From Rickettsiella massiliensis 20B (GTDB lineage: Bacteria; Pseudomonadota; Gammaproteobacteria; Diplorickettsiales; Diplorickettsiaceae), in contig NZ_AJGC01000002.1 in NCBI RefSeq assembly GCF_000257395.1, forward strand, positions 541,001-605,000: a stretch of 64,000 nt of DNA, given 5' to 3'. A model generated the notes under the pieces. The model searched no databases. It saw only the letters and a program-made list of their open reading frames with translations, and was not told where the DNA came from. This document shows, in pieces, positions 1 to 10,400 of this stretch; within the stretch, counting starts at the first letter, position 1; each line of letters starts with the position of its first letter. Made by a program: the position numbers and the translations under genes.

Positions 1-24
1 CCCGAAAAAACCGAATCCTTTTGA
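1..24 (+). CDS. aceE: Probable C-terminal tail of pyruvate dehydrogenase E1 (AceE), partial
   Basis: The first 24 bases read as an open frame ending in PEKTESF and a TGA stop. AceE proteins commonly end with an Asn-Pro-(Asp/Glu)-Lys-Pro type tail, and aceE normally lies just upstream of aceF, which follows about 50 bases later. Only eight codons are visible, so the call rests mainly on gene order. Confidence 0.4.
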   Translation, partial: PEKTESF

Positions 25-74
25 GGTCTAATGAACGCTCATCATCTTATTATAACTAGTGAGGAGAATTTCAC

Positions 75-1311
75 TTGTCTAACTTAAAAGAGTCGGTGAT
101 ACGGTGCAACCTGAAGACGCATTAATTACCCTGGAAAGTGATAAAGCATCGATGGATGTGCGTGGAACCGTGGCCGAGATTTTAGTCAAAGTGGGTGATA
201 AAGTTTCTAAAAGTGACTTGATCATGCACTTTGCTGAAGAAGCCGGCGCACAAGCGACGGCAACGTCGACCCAAGCAGATGCATCCGCTGCGACAACGGA
301 ACCTGTACAGAAAACGTCAACAAGCATTTCGCACAGCGATACGGTGAAATCATCTGCGCAGACATTGCATGGAGCTTCGCACTTGAATTTAGATCAAGAA
401 GAGGAAGTGGGTGATCAGCATGCCGGGCCAGGTGTGCGGCGTTTAGCGCGCGAATTCGGCATTCATTTAGCTTCCATTCGGGGGACGGGACAAAAGGACG
501 GATTATAAAAGAAGATTTACAAAACTATGTAAAATCGTCCTTAAGTTCCTCTTCGCGTGGTTCGGAAGGCGATTTTCATGCGCCGAAACAACCGGATATT
601 GATTTTAAATCGTTTGGGGAGGTGGAAACGAAACCCCTTTCTCGGATTAAGAAACTCACGGCCCAAAATTTACATCGTAATTGGTTATTAGTTCCGCATG
701 TGACGCAATTTAATGAAGCGGACATTACGGAACTGGAAGCGTTTCGTAAAGCGCAGGCTAATTTTGCGATACAGTCCGGTATTAAATTGACACCCTTAGC
801 GTTTATTATGAAAGCCGTTGTGACAACGCTTAAGGCGTTTCCTTCATTCAATGCGTCCTTGTCGGCAGATGGTCAGCAACTGATTATAAAAAAATATTTT
901 CATTTTGGAATTGCCGTGGATACACCAGAAGGTTTGGTTGTTCCGGTGATTCGTGACGTCGATAAAAAAAGTTTATCTGAACTAGCCAAAGAATTAGGTG
1001 AAATAAGCCAAAAAGCACGTGCCAAGCAATTGACGAGCGCAGATATGCAAGGAAATTCTTTTACGATTTCAAGTTTAGGTGGAATCGGTGGGACCGCGTT
1101 CACGCCGATCGTCAATGTTCCGGATGTCGCGATTTTGGGTGTTTCAAAAGCACAATATAAACCGCAATATCAAGGCAGCGAATTTGTTCCTCGCTTAATG
1201 TTGCCATTATCGTTATCCTACGATCATCGCGTGATTGATGGGGCCGAAGGCGCGCGCTTTATTGTCTATTTGGCCGATTGTCTTGCGGATATTCGACGTT
1301 GGTTGCTCTAA
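75..1311 (+). CDS. aceF: Dihydrolipoyllysine acetyltransferase (pyruvate dehydrogenase E2), frame broken
   Basis: E2 core enzyme of the cytosolic pyruvate dehydrogenase complex, which transfers acetyl groups from a lipoyl arm to CoA. The lipoyl-domain motif LESDKASMDV has its lipoylated Lys at 143-145. A peripheral subunit-binding segment (GVRRLAREFG) follows, then the catalytic acyltransferase domain with the active-site motif DHRVIDGAEG near the end. The start chosen is TTG at 75, with GAGGAG eight bases upstream and the typical E2 opening SNLKE. About 20 conserved residues of the lipoyl domain are then missing and the frame changes before VGDTVQPEDA. A second break, one base short near 497-506, falls in the GTGQKDG/GRIIKED region. 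There is only one lipoyl domain. It lies between the aceE tail and lpd, as in the usual operon. Identity is secure; the integrity of the gene is in doubt. Confidence 0.93.
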
Positions 1312-1381
1312 AGACGAGATCATCCACTATTTTGTACGAATGAAATAACATAACTCATATTACTGCATAAAAGAGGAAAGT

Positions 1382-2739
1382 ATGGCTGACTTAGAAACCA
1401 AAAAAACTGAAGTACTCGTCTTAGGGAGTGGGCCGGGCGGCTACACCGCTGCTTTTCGTGCGGCGGATTTAGGGAAAAAAGTAACCTTGGTTGAACGTTA
1501 CAGTACCTTAGGTGGTGTTTGTTTAAATGTGGGTTGTATCCCTTCTAAAGCTTTATTGCATGCGGCGAAAGTAATTGAAGATGCGGCAGCTATGAAAGAA
1601 TTCGGTGTTGAGTTTGGCAAACCAAAACTGGACATTAAAAAATTAAAAGTCTGGAAAGACAGTGTTGTGAAAAAACTGACGGGTGGTTTGGCGATGTTAG
1701 CCAAACAACGTAAAGTGGAAGTGATTCAGGGTGAAGGACAATTTACTGGGAAAAATGAGTTAACTCTCACGATCGATGGAAAAAAACCGCAGCCGGATCA
1801 CAGCCTGTACAACTTCCTTTTCTGCCAAGCGATCCACGCATTATCGATTCAACGGGTGCGCTGGCACTGGAAGCCACACAGGGCGAAATGTTGATTTTAG
1901 GCGGTGGAATTATCGGTATGGAAATGGCGACTGTCTATCACGCTTTGGGAGCATCGATTACCGTTGTCGAAGCGAATGCCCATATCATTGCCGGTGCAGA
2001 TGAAGATATTGTTAAACCGTTATTTAAACGATTAAGTGCGCAGTATAAGTTTTTATTAAATACCAAAGTGACGCAAGTGGAAGCGAAAAAAGACGGCCTT
2101 TGGGTTCATTTTTCCGGAGAAGGTGCGCCAGATAAACCACAACGATTCGATCGAATTTTATCCGCGGTTGGGCGTAAACCAAATGGTAAACTCATTGGCG
2201 CGGAGGCATTAGGGATTGAAGTGGATGAGCGTGGTTTTATTCAGGTGGATAAACAACTACGGACCGCTGTGCCGCATATTTTTGCGATTGGTGATATTGT
2301 CGGTAACCCGATGTTAGCGCATAAAGCAGTGGCGGAAGGACGCGTTGCGGCCGAAGTGATTGCCGGTAAAAAACATTATTTTGAGCCACGTTGTATTCCT
2401 TCTGTTGCGTATACCGATCCCGAAATTGCTTGGGTAGGCCTGACAGAAATGGAAGCAAAAGCCCAATCGATTGCTTATGAAAAAGCGGTTTTCCCGTGGA
2501 TGGCCAGTGGTCGTTCTTTAGGTCAAGAAACACAACGATTTAGGTGCAGGAATCGTGGGCCCCAATGCGGGAGAACTGATTGGTGAAGTCGCGTTAGCCA
2601 TTGAAATGGGTTGTGAAGCCGAGGATATTGCATTAACCATTCACCCACACCCAACACTTTCGGAAACACTGATGTTAGTGAAATGATCGAAGGCACTATT
2701 ACGGATCTATACGTACCAAAGAAAAAACAAGTTCAATAG
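1382..2739 (+). CDS. lpd: Dihydrolipoyl dehydrogenase (E3), frame broken
   Basis: FAD-dependent E3 component that reoxidises the lipoyl arm of E2 with NAD+. The N-terminus has the FAD-binding GSGPGG motif and the redox-active disulfide CLNVGC (Cys47 and Cys52). A second dinucleotide-binding GGGIIG segment starts near 1897. The interface domain carries the active-site His-Glu in HPHPTLSE near the end. Breaks lie near 1785 (about 13 conserved residues lost, after which the frame resumes as [10 protein letters not shown]), near 2530-2545 (about 20 residues lost before [11 protein letters not shown]) and near 2683. The true stop is the TAG at 2737-2739 after PKKKQVQ. Last gene of the aceE-aceF-lpd operon, followed by a terminator-like hairpin. 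Confidence 0.94.
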
Positions 2740-2778
2740 GAAAATAAGGATAGATTCGTATTCTTGTTGTTAAAAACC

Positions 2779-2810
2779 AATGAAGTCGCCAACTAGGTGA
2801 CTTCATTTCT
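2779..2810 (+). terminator. Probable terminator after lpd
   Basis: A 12-base arm at 2779-2790 pairs with 2796-2807 around a 5-base loop, with one G-T pair. The 3' arm ends in a T-rich stretch. It lies about 40 bases after the lpd stop. Stem quality is good, but the U tract is short and interrupted. Confidence 0.6.
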
Positions 2811-3091
2811 TATAAGAAAATACAGTTTTTTTGTTAAAAAACGATTGTTCCTTTGTTCCTTCTAGATATTCCGGTTTTTTTGATAAAGCTTGATGTAAAT
2901 TCTTATCCAAAAAATGATCGAGCGATAGTCATTACATGATATGTTGAGATCTTTTTCTAAAAACTTTAAACGAATTATTTATTATTTGGACGGGTATGAT
3001 TAAGCGGTATAGGCAATCGTTTGTTGGAAAAATTATTTTTCTAATAATAAGCTTTATTTGTAATTAGTTATGTATAACATTTTTTCTAGAT

Positions 3092-3140
3092 TATTTACTA
3101 TTGCTAAACTATTTTTAATATAGTTTAGCAATAGTAAATA
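3092..3140. repeat. Perfect 21-bp inverted repeat with 7-base loop
   Basis: Arms 3092-3112 and 3120-3140 are exact reverse complements separated by TTTTAAT. It lies in the lpd/unknown-gene convergent intergenic region. No poly-T tail follows directly, so it is not a typical intrinsic terminator. It could be a bidirectional terminator, a transcript-stabilising hairpin or a relic of a small mobile repeat. Confidence 0.75.
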
Positions 3141-3253
3141 GAGCGACCACCAACCAATGCGTATTTATCGAGGTTTATTCGGCCTCGTATCGCTCTTGCA
3201 ATGGTCTCCTTGTCTCTCTCCTGGGCTCATCGAAAGAGTGTTATAATTTTTCT

Positions 3254-3643
3254 TCATATTTTTCTTGATTTCTTGATTTCTTGTTGTAAATTATATAATT
3301 TTATTCTTACACAAACTATATCGGGCTTCATTGTTTCTTGGACATAATCATATTGTAGTTGAATAGCGGCATTAAATTTAGTAATTAGGTGTTGGTTATC
3401 ACTAGTTTGACAGGATGAAATGACTTGGCTTTTTATTTTTTTTATTTGCGCTAAGTAATAAGCGCGTAGCTTAGGGGCAAGTATATTATCACGACAAAAT
3501 ATATTCATATCTGATAGTTCAGGCGCGACTTTTATTGAATGAATATAGCTTACAAATTCTTCTTGGCTTATTTCGAAATCAAGTATTTTCTTACACTTAA
3601 TTTTTTCAAGTCGTTTTAAAAATGCATTTTCGATTTCATTCAT
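3254..3643 (-). CDS. Hypothetical protein, 129 residues
   Basis: I do not recognise this protein. It opens MNEIENAFLKRLEKIK and is rich in Lys, Ile, Leu and Gln, with no predicted signal peptide or membrane segment and a mostly helical look. It starts 38 bases after the end of the larger unknown gene on the same strand, so the two are probably co-transcribed. No clear Shine-Dalgarno sequence is seen. The AT-rich base use differs from the neighbouring core genes recG and lpd and matches other accessory, effector-like genes in the window. Confidence 0.55.
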   Translation of the reverse strand: MNEIENAFLKRLEKIKCKKILDFEISQEEFVSYIHSIKVAPELSDMNIFCRDNILAPKLRAYYLAQIKKIKSQVISSCQTSDNQHLITKFNAAIQLQYDYVQETMKPDIVCVRIKLYNLQQEIKKSRKI

Positions 3644-3680
3644 GTAATTAGAAATATAATTGAAAATATGAGCATCATAT

Positions 3681-4972
3681 TTATTTATTTATTTTGCTTA
3701 TTAATTCTTCATTTTTAAATTGATCATCTTCTTCTTTTGAAAAATCGTTTTTCAGCTCATTATGTAGTTTTTCTTTTCTTAATAAAGTATTACAATAGAC
3801 AATTGTAGCATCAATTGCTTGATAAAAAGCCGCTTTATTTTCTGTAAAAAATAATGTTTTTTCATCTATACTGTTAAAATTTTCTAATTGATCAAATGCG
3901 TTGATGACTTCAGGTAAGGTTAATACACTTACATATTCATTTAGGCTGTGCCCTCCTGTTTGATATAACAGGACTGAGATAACACATCGAATAAAATTCG
4001 CGAAGTGTTTACTGTTTTTAAAGCTTAACGACGATTGATCTAACAAATACTTTGCTACTCTAAGATGACACAGTATTGTTCCAGAGATTGAGCTGGAAAA
4101 TGGGTGGGTTAGCAATCTAAAATTTTTACGGGGCCATTGTGCATCACTATAAAAAGTTGTGTTATCAGCACTTCTTAAATAGGGAAACGGTTTATTCTCT
4201 CTGTAAGCAATATCACTTATGGGCAGGGGCATATAACTTTTTACAATACCTAGATGATTAGAATGAACATTCTCTTGTCTAAATAGAGTTTTTACGCCTC
4301 GATTTTCTTTTTTAAAAAGACCTATATTATATATTCCAATTGGAAAGGAGATAGTAGAGGGTTTATTTGTCATAAGAAAGACACTAAGAATTGAACACTT
4401 TATTAATAGACACATCTTTTCTTGATCTAACTCAGACGCTTCTTTGTAAGAAGGTGTATCGTTTAGACTTTTAAGAACACTAACATATTCGATATTAAAC
4501 TGACCCAAAGGTAAAGTCGGATTATAAAATATTTCGGTGACCTCTTTTTTCTTTGTTTCAGAAAGTAAGTCATAAAGAAATTGATGGTGAGATGTTAAAT
4601 CTTCTATATCAAGCTTTTTCAAGCTGTTTTTTAGTGTTATTGCGGCTAAATGAGTTTCAAAATATCGTCTTGTGGGATCGTTATCAATGATTTTATAATC
4701 ATAAGAGAGCGTGTAGTTTGTTAGCGATTCATCAGTAACTAATTTTCTAAAGGCATAGCCATCTATTTCATCTTTTGTGCCAGATAAATACAATAAATAT
4801 AGCTTTTCGAGAGCATCTTCTAACTTCTTTATTTTTTCATTAATTGATGCCGTTTTTTCAGATTTTCCTGAAAGTGTTTTTAATTCATTTTTATATTGCT
4901 CGATTAGAACTAATAATGCTCTTCCAGGTGATAAGATAATTTTTTGTAATTTTTTATTATTTTTTTTGGCAT
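3681..4972 (-). CDS. Hypothetical effector-like protein, about 430 residues
   Basis: I do not recognise the family. The open frame reads from the poly-A tract at 4961-4967 to the stop at 3681. It has a Lys/Glu-rich helical, possibly coiled-coil N-terminal part (EKIKKLEDALEKLY), then YLSGTKDEIDGYAFRKL, and a Glu/Asp/Lys-rich C-terminus ending EELISKINK. No signal peptide or membrane helix is evident. The only nearby ATG (4970-4972) is one base out of frame across a run of seven A. Adding one A would give a start MPKKNNKKLQ, so I placed the start there; otherwise a TTG at 4793 would be needed. Low GC, lack of secretion signal and a charged C-terminus fit a Dot/Icm substrate, but that is inference. 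Confidence 0.55.
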
Positions 4973-4980
4973 ATAGATAA

Positions 4981-5471
4981 TAAGGATAGTCAATTAAATA
5001 TGAAAACCTAACTTAGGCTCTATTTAATTGTAAGATATAATTATTAAGAAAATATTATTTTTAGATAAAATATAATCTATATATCTTATATATCATCTAA
5101 AATTAAAGAATAAAAAAGTTTTTGATGGGGAATCTGATAAAAAGATTTCGTGGTTATAGGCGATAAGAATAGATAAAATGCAATAATTCATAATTAAGTT
5201 ATAAGTTATTATTTATTTATTTTTATATTATAAAAATAAATAAATAATATTGACCTGTGCTTTGGAATAAAAGATGACTTATTCAAAAAGAGCCTTCAAT
5301 AGGTATTTTTTTATCTGCGTGAGGGATCATCATTTTTGATATAGAGCGAATCATTAACAAGTCAAACTTGTTAATAAAAATTAAATATAAAAAATGAAAA
5401 AACAGCATAAACTATCAAGAAGAGTACAGTAGAGGCCTCTGTTAAAGAGAGTATGTTTTAGAACACATCAT
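4981..5471. other. AT-rich intergenic region with hairpins, no gene seen
   Basis: About 490 bases, very AT-rich. They contain an AT-only perfect inverted repeat (5208-5248) and a 9-bp hairpin with a 3-base loop (5354-5374). It should hold the promoter of the leftward unknown pair, but no convincing -35/-10 pair stands out from the AT background. No coding frame is supported. Confidence 0.55.
5208..5248. repeat. Perfect 19-bp AT-only inverted repeat
   Basis: Arms 5208-5226 and 5230-5248 are exact reverse complements around a 3-base loop. They consist of ATTT/AAAT quasi-repeats, so low complexity may explain part of the symmetry. Confidence 0.6.
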
Positions 5472-7607
5472 TCAAGTTTTTCGACAGGTTTCCGCGGTCG
5501 TTTTTAGCCAGCGTTCAATAAGTGGTTTAATCAGATAGGGCGCTTGATCCATAATATATTGCGCCAGCGGTAGGACCTTGGGCAGTAGATATTGATCCCG
5601 TGTAAAATCCGCGATTCGTAACGGTAACCAGCCGGTTTGCCGAAACCCAAATACTTCGCCAGGACCACGGAGTGTTAAATCACGTTGTGCGATGACTAAC
5701 CCCTCTTGACTTTGCTGCATAATAGCTAGGCGTTGTTGCGCAATGGGGGATAGATTTTGATACAGTAAAATACAATAGCTTTGTTCATCACCACGACCGA
5801 CACGACCACGGAGTTGGTGCAGTTGTGCGAGCCCTAAGCGTTCGGCGTTTTCAATGACCATGACCTGCGCATTCGGAACATCAATCCCCACTTCAATTAC
5901 CGAGGTGGCGACGAGGAGATCAAACTGACCGCTTTTAAATTGCTGCATAATCGTTTCTTTTTCCTGAGCGCTGAGTCGGCCATGAATCAAACCTAACTGT
6001 AATTCGGGTAAACACGCTTGTAAGGTTTGAAATAGGGTGGTGGCGGCTTCCAAAGACAGTAATTCTGACTCTTCAATTAAAGGACAGACCCAATAAACCT
6101 GTTTTTTTGTAAACCCAGTTGCCGAATTCGCTCAATGACTTCTCCGCGCCGCCCAGCCGATAAAACAACGGTTTTTATCGGTAAACGACCTGGCGGCATT
6201 TCATCAATGAAGGATAAATCTAATTCTGTCATCGTCGTCATGGCTAATGTCCGTGGAATCGGTGTGGCCGTCATGAATAATTGATGGGCTTGTTGAGTGG
6301 CTTGTAAACCTTTCTCCCAGAGCGCGAGACGTTGTTGAACACCAAAACGATGTTGTTCATCAATAATGATTAAGCCTAATTTTTCAAAACGGACCGTTTC
6401 TTGAAACAGTGCATGAGTACCAATCACCATCGCGGCTTCACCGGACTCAATCGCTTGTAGCGCCGCGCTTCTCGCTTTAACACGCATTTTTCCTGTTAAA
6501 TTGACCACTTTTAGGCCCAATGGCTCAAACCAAGTACAAAAATGATGTCGATGTTGTTCACTGAGTAACTCAGTGGGTGCCATCAAACCGACTTGGAATC
6601 CATTTTCAATCGCTTGTAGAGCGACCAGCGCGGCAACAATCGTTTTTCCAGAACCGACATCCCCTTGCAATAAGCGTTGCATGGGATAGGGTTGCTGCAT
6701 ATCCGCACTGATTTCTTCTACGGCACGTTGTTGTGCCGAAGTCAGTTGAAAAGGTAATGCTTGCATTAAACGCTCAATCAAGCCCCGATTGGGTGGCAAA
6801 GCGGTAGCACACTCTTGACGGCGCGCCTGTTTACGTTGTTGTACGCTCAAAGCATGGGCGAGTAATTCCTCTAAGATAAGGCGTCGTTGAGCGGGATGGG
6901 TTTTATTCAACAACTGGTCTAGAGGTGCGTCGACCGGGGGTTGATGTAAAAAACGTAACGCGTGCCAACTATCGGGTAGCGATTCATCCCCTATTTTTTG
7001 TAAAAAAGTGGTTAAGTAATCTGTAAAAAAAGTTGAGGGGGCGTTTGTCCGTCGTCGCGCGAGGTTGAGTGGAAGCCAGAGTGAATGTTTGTGTAACCAG
7101 CCGTCGCCAGGTCGTTTGTGAAAGTCCCTGTGTGGTCGGATAAATTGCCGTGAAATGGGTGGGTAAGGTCATTTTTTCATTCGCATGGAGCCATTGAATT
7201 TCTGGGTGTACCATTTCCCAGGTGAATCGACTGCGCCCAGAAATACGTGGAGTGCCAAAGCAAAGTAAGCGGCGACCCACCGTAAAAAGTGCTTGTTGCT
7301 TCGGGTGCAAGGAAAAAAAACGTAAATCAATACTTCCGGTTTCATCTTCTATACGACAACAAAAAGGCTGACCACGCGGATTGCGTGGTGTGAGCAGCGT
7401 GCACAGTGTCCCGTACATTAAAGCAGGTTTTCCAAAGGACAACTGATCAATCGGTGTGATTTGTGTGCGATCTTCATAGCGAAGCGGGAGATGGAGTAAT
7501 AAATCCTCTAAAGTTTGTACCCCGCATTTCGCTAACAACGCGGTTATTTTCGGCCCAACGCCACGTAATCGATGGCAGGGGATGGATCCAAAATTGTTTG
7601 TCATCAC
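5472..7607 (-). CDS. recG: ATP-dependent DNA helicase RecG, frame broken
   Basis: RecG remodels stalled replication forks and branched recombination intermediates. The 711-codon span matches the usual length (about 690). The N-terminal wedge domain begins MMTNNFGSIPCHRLRGVGPK with LHLPLRYEDRT. The helicase part has Walker A GDVGSGKT, the motif II variant IIDEQHRFG, MTATPIPRTLA, and the C-terminal LAQLHQLRGRVGRG and RGPGE motifs. There are two frame breaks. One near 7070 precedes the segment joining the wedge and helicase parts. The other lies in a run of A near 6100, where one extra A restores QVYWVCPLIEESEL. Start ATG 7607 gives a normal N-terminus. Only small indels are needed to repair it. 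Confidence 0.93.
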
Positions 7608-7757
7608 CGTCTAGCTTTGTCGAAAAATGGATTCAATTATTCCATCCTAGCCAAGCCGTTTCGTTTTCACAATAGAGCCTCGTATCGATGGGATATATCG
7701 ATTGAGGTAATTAGCAAGTTGTTTCTCAGGATTCGCTTTCTAAAGACTAGCCAAGGA

Positions 7758-7817
7758 GAAGTGAATATGCTCCAATAAGCGGCTGAATACCTGGTTGAAA
7801 AAAGAGGTTTGGTTTCT
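7758..7817 (+). pseudogene. Possible scar of aroQ (3-dehydroquinate dehydratase)
   Basis: An AAGGAG Shine-Dalgarno sequence and an ATG (7768-7770) are followed at once by CTCCAA, a TAA, and then a frame reading AAEYLVEKRGLVS that runs into accB. Class II dehydroquinases often end with a Leu-Gln-Ala-Ala-x-x-Tyr-Leu tail, and aroQ often precedes accB. This would fit loss of the whole aroQ body between its start codon and its last codons, like the deletions in neighbouring genes. Only about 15 residues support it. Confidence 0.3.
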
Positions 7818-8259
7818 ATGGATTCTGAAAGAATTAAACAGCTCATTAAACTGCTGGATGAACATCATCTCAGTGAAATTGAGTTCACCGAAGGGGCACA
7901 GTCAATACGTATTAAGCGTGAGCTGACCTCTGCAACGACGTTGGGTATTACGCCCCCCGTTTCGGCTCAGGTGATCACGAGACAAACTGCTGAGCCAGCG
8001 GCCAAAGTCGGAACTGGTTCGACAAGTGAGCCAACGGGCCACAAAGTTCGATCGCCTATGGTCGGTACGGTCTATTTAGCCCCTAATCCGACTTGTGGAA
8101 ATTGGGCAAATCGTTAAAAAAGGGGATGTGCTTTGTATTGTTGAAGCAATGAAAATGATGAATCAAATTGAAGCGGATAAAGCGGGTGTCCTCAAAGCAC
8201 GTTTAGTCGAAAATGGGATGCCTGTTGAATACGATCAAGCGTTGTTCATTATTGAATAG
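7818..8259 (+). CDS. accB: Biotin carboxyl carrier protein of acetyl-CoA carboxylase, frame broken
   Basis: BCCP carries biotin between the biotin carboxylase and carboxyltransferase half reactions in malonyl-CoA synthesis. The N-terminus [16 protein letters not shown] is followed by a Thr/Pro-rich linker and the biotinyl domain. That domain starts [10 protein letters not shown] and ends with the biotinylation motif [13 protein letters not shown]. Start ATG 7818 has AAAGAGG ten bases upstream. A break near 8090-8098 loses a few residues and changes frame before [12 protein letters not shown]. The stop is the TAG at 8257-8259. accC follows after about 80 bases, the usual accBC order. Confidence 0.92.
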
Positions 8260-8338
8260 GTTCTACGGATAACCGTGGACGAGTAAAAAAACGTAATAAT
8301 ATTTTTTGTGCAATGCGAAACACAAATAGGTCAGAGCC

Positions 8339-9502
8339 ATGCTAAATAAAGTAGTGATTGCAAACCGAGGTGAAATTGCCTTACGTATTTTACGTGCGTG
8401 TAAAGAGATGGGCATTCAAACGGTTGCGATTCATTCCGAGCGTGTCCAGCAAGGTGGCTTTATTTTTGTGGGCCCTGAGCCGGATACCATTCGAAAAATG
8501 GGAGATAAAGTCTCAGCGATTGCCGCAATGAAACAGGCTAAAATACCGTGTGTTCCTGGCTCAGAAGGGGAATTAGGTAATAATGATGCTGAAAATTTAA
8601 AAATGGCGCAAAAAATTGGTTATCCTGTGCTGATCAAAGCTTCAGGAGGTGGGGGTGGTCGTGGAATTCGGGTTGTGCACAGCGAAGCCGCTTTACTCAA
8701 TGCGATTGCTTTAACACGTTCGGAAGCGCAAGCCAATTTTAAGAATGCTAGCGTTTATCTCGAAAAATTTTTAACAACGCCTCGCCATATTGAAATTCAA
8801 GTTCTCGGTGATGGTCAAGGTCATGCGATTCACTTAGGTGAACGCGATTGTTCCATGCAGCGTCGCCATCAAAAAGTCATTGAAGAAGCGCCGGCACCGG
8901 GCATTACGCCCAAACAACGGAGCCATATTGGTGAGCTGTGTGTGAAAGCCTGTCGGGATATGAAATATCGTGGTGCGGGGACCTTTGAGTTTCTTTATGA
9001 AGACGGTCATTTTTATTTCATCGAAATGAATACCAGGATTCAAGTTGAACATCCCATTACGGAAATGATCACCGGTTTTGATTTAGTGCGTGAACAACTG
9101 CGCATTGCTTCAGGCGAAAAACTAGGGTATCGACAAAGTGATGTCCATTTTCGCGGGCATGCCATTGAATGTCGTATTAATGCCGAAGATCCCGAAACGT
9201 TTATGCCTTCACCGGGCGCCATTACGTTGTATCATCCGCCCGGTGGCCCTGGGATACGCGTGGATACCGCTATTTATACCGGTTACCCGGTACCCCCTTA
9301 CTATGATTCTTTGATAGGGAAATTGATTGCTTATGGTGAAACACGGGATATTGCTTTAGCGCGTCTGCGTACGGCATTAGATGAAATTGTGATTGAAGGG
9401 ATCAAAACCAATATTCCAATGCATCAACGCTTATTGAGAGATGCCAATTTCATCAAAGGTGGCACACATATTCACTATCTCGAACAACACTTGGCACGTT
9501 GA
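8339..9502 (+). CDS. accC: Biotin carboxylase of acetyl-CoA carboxylase, internal deletion
   Basis: ATP-grasp enzyme that carboxylates BCCP-biotin. It starts [18 protein letters not shown]. The glycine-rich [12 protein letters not shown] loop and the substrate-site stretch [14 protein letters not shown] are present. The protein is 387 residues against about 447 in the family. Just after AIHSE the text jumps to [12 protein letters not shown], so close to 60 normally conserved residues (the ADEA, SYLN and HPGYGFLSEN region) are missing with the frame kept. The loss removes part of the N-terminal domain, and the product as read would not be expected to fold normally. It lies between accB and prmA and ends one base before the prmA start codon. 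Confidence 0.94.
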   Translation: MLNKVVIANRGEIALRILRACKEMGIQTVAIHSERVQQGGFIFVGPEPDTIRKMGDKVSAIAAMKQAKIPCVPGSEGELGNNDAENLKMAQKIGYPVLIKASGGGGGRGIRVVHSEAALLNAIALTRSEAQANFKNASVYLEKFLTTPRHIEIQVLGDGQGHAIHLGERDCSMQRRHQKVIEEAPAPGITPKQRSHIGELCVKACRDMKYRGAGTFEFLYEDGHFYFIEMNTRIQVEHPITEMITGFDLVREQLRIASGEKLGYRQSDVHFRGHAIECRINAEDPETFMPSPGAITLYHPPGGPGIRVDTAIYTGYPVPPYYDSLIGKLIAYGETRDIALARLRTALDEIVIEGIKTNIPMHQRLLRDANFIKGGTHIHYLEQHLAR

Positions 9503-9503
9503 T

Positions 9504-10394
9504 ATGGCTTGGCAAAATTTATCTTTACTGACTCAGGAAGCGTATGTTGCGGCAATGAGTGATTTTTTGGAAACCTCCGAGGCCGTGGCGATTACTTGGC
9601 AAGCGGCAGATGAACAAGCTTTGTTTGAACCAGACCCTGATACCACCCCTTTATGGTCTTTGGTCGAGGTGAATGCGCTTTTTCCTGAGCACTTCCAGTT
9701 AGAGGAACTGATTCAACAATTACGACAGCGGTTTACCGAAAAAGTGATTTTAAATTGCCAAATTAAACCGATTGCCGACCAACCTTGGGAACGTCTTTGG
9801 TTAAATGATTTTCAACCGATGTGTTTTGGTCAGCGTTTATGGGTATGTCCTCATGGTTTTGCTGTGCCTGATCCTAAAGGGACTATTGTCTGGTTGGATC
9901 CTGGATTGGCTTTTGGTACAGGAACCCACCCGAGTACGGCACTGTGTTTAGAGTGGCTCGATGCACAGATGCAAATCGGACAGACTGTGCTTGATTACGG
10001 TTGTGGTTCGGGTATTTTAAGCTTAGCGGCTATCCAATGCGGAGCAAGTCAAGTGTGGGCGGTGGATCATGACCCACAGGCCTTAGAATCGACCCAAGCG
10101 AATGCCATCCAAAACCAGATTCGTCGTGAACAAATCCTTGTTTTTTCACCAGAACAGTTTCATCCTCCTGAAAAAGTGGATGTGTTAATCGCGAATATTT
10201 TAGCCGAACCGCTTACCCAGCTGGCTGAACGATTTGCTCAGTATGTTAAAAAAGGTGGGCGGTGTGTTTTAGCGGGTATTTTACGCGAACAAGTCACACG
10301 CATACAGGATCATTATGCGCAAGCCGGTTTTCGTCTAGTAGACGTGGCCTATAAAGAGGAATGGGCGCGACTCCACTTGCAACAAGAGACCTAA
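9504..10394 (+). CDS. prmA: Ribosomal protein L11 methyltransferase PrmA
   Basis: SAM-dependent enzyme that methylates ribosomal protein L11. The frame is complete at 296 residues, near the family's usual length of 290-300. The SAM-binding motif reads LDYGCGSGILSLAA, preceded by the PrmA signature LDPGLAFGTGTHPST. The motif NILAEPL corresponds to the methyltransferase motif IV region. Start ATG 9504 is one base after the accC stop, which suggests translational coupling. One of the few fully intact genes in this part of the window. Confidence 0.95.
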   Translation: MAWQNLSLLTQEAYVAAMSDFLETSEAVAITWQAADEQALFEPDPDTTPLWSLVEVNALFPEHFQLEELIQQLRQRFTEKVILNCQIKPIADQPWERLWLNDFQPMCFGQRLWVCPHGFAVPDPKGTIVWLDPGLAFGTGTHPSTALCLEWLDAQMQIGQTVLDYGCGSGILSLAAIQCGASQVWAVDHDPQALESTQANAIQNQIRREQILVFSPEQFHPPEKVDVLIANILAEPLTQLAERFAQYVKKGGRCVLAGILREQVTRIQDHYAQAGFRLVDVAYKEEWARLHLQQET

Positions 10395-10400
10395 ATCTTT

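Larger units (their letters stand above)
2740..3253. other. Intergenic region with two inverted repeats, no gene seen
   Basis: About 510 AT-rich bases between lpd and a convergent unknown gene. They hold a terminator-like hairpin close to lpd and a perfect 21-bp inverted repeat at 3092-3140, both listed separately. No reading frame with a credible start, composition or family signature was found on either strand. Confidence 0.6.

Noticed and set aside
4777-4980. Plus-strand frame opposite the start of the unknown effector-like gene
   Set aside because: Phe-rich text without a start signal, explained as the shadow of the Lys-rich minus-strand gene.
3182-7692. Shared 11-mer GCCTCGTATCG near 3183 and 7678 as a dispersed repeat
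   Set aside because: The match does not extend beyond 11 bases on either side, so chance is adequate.
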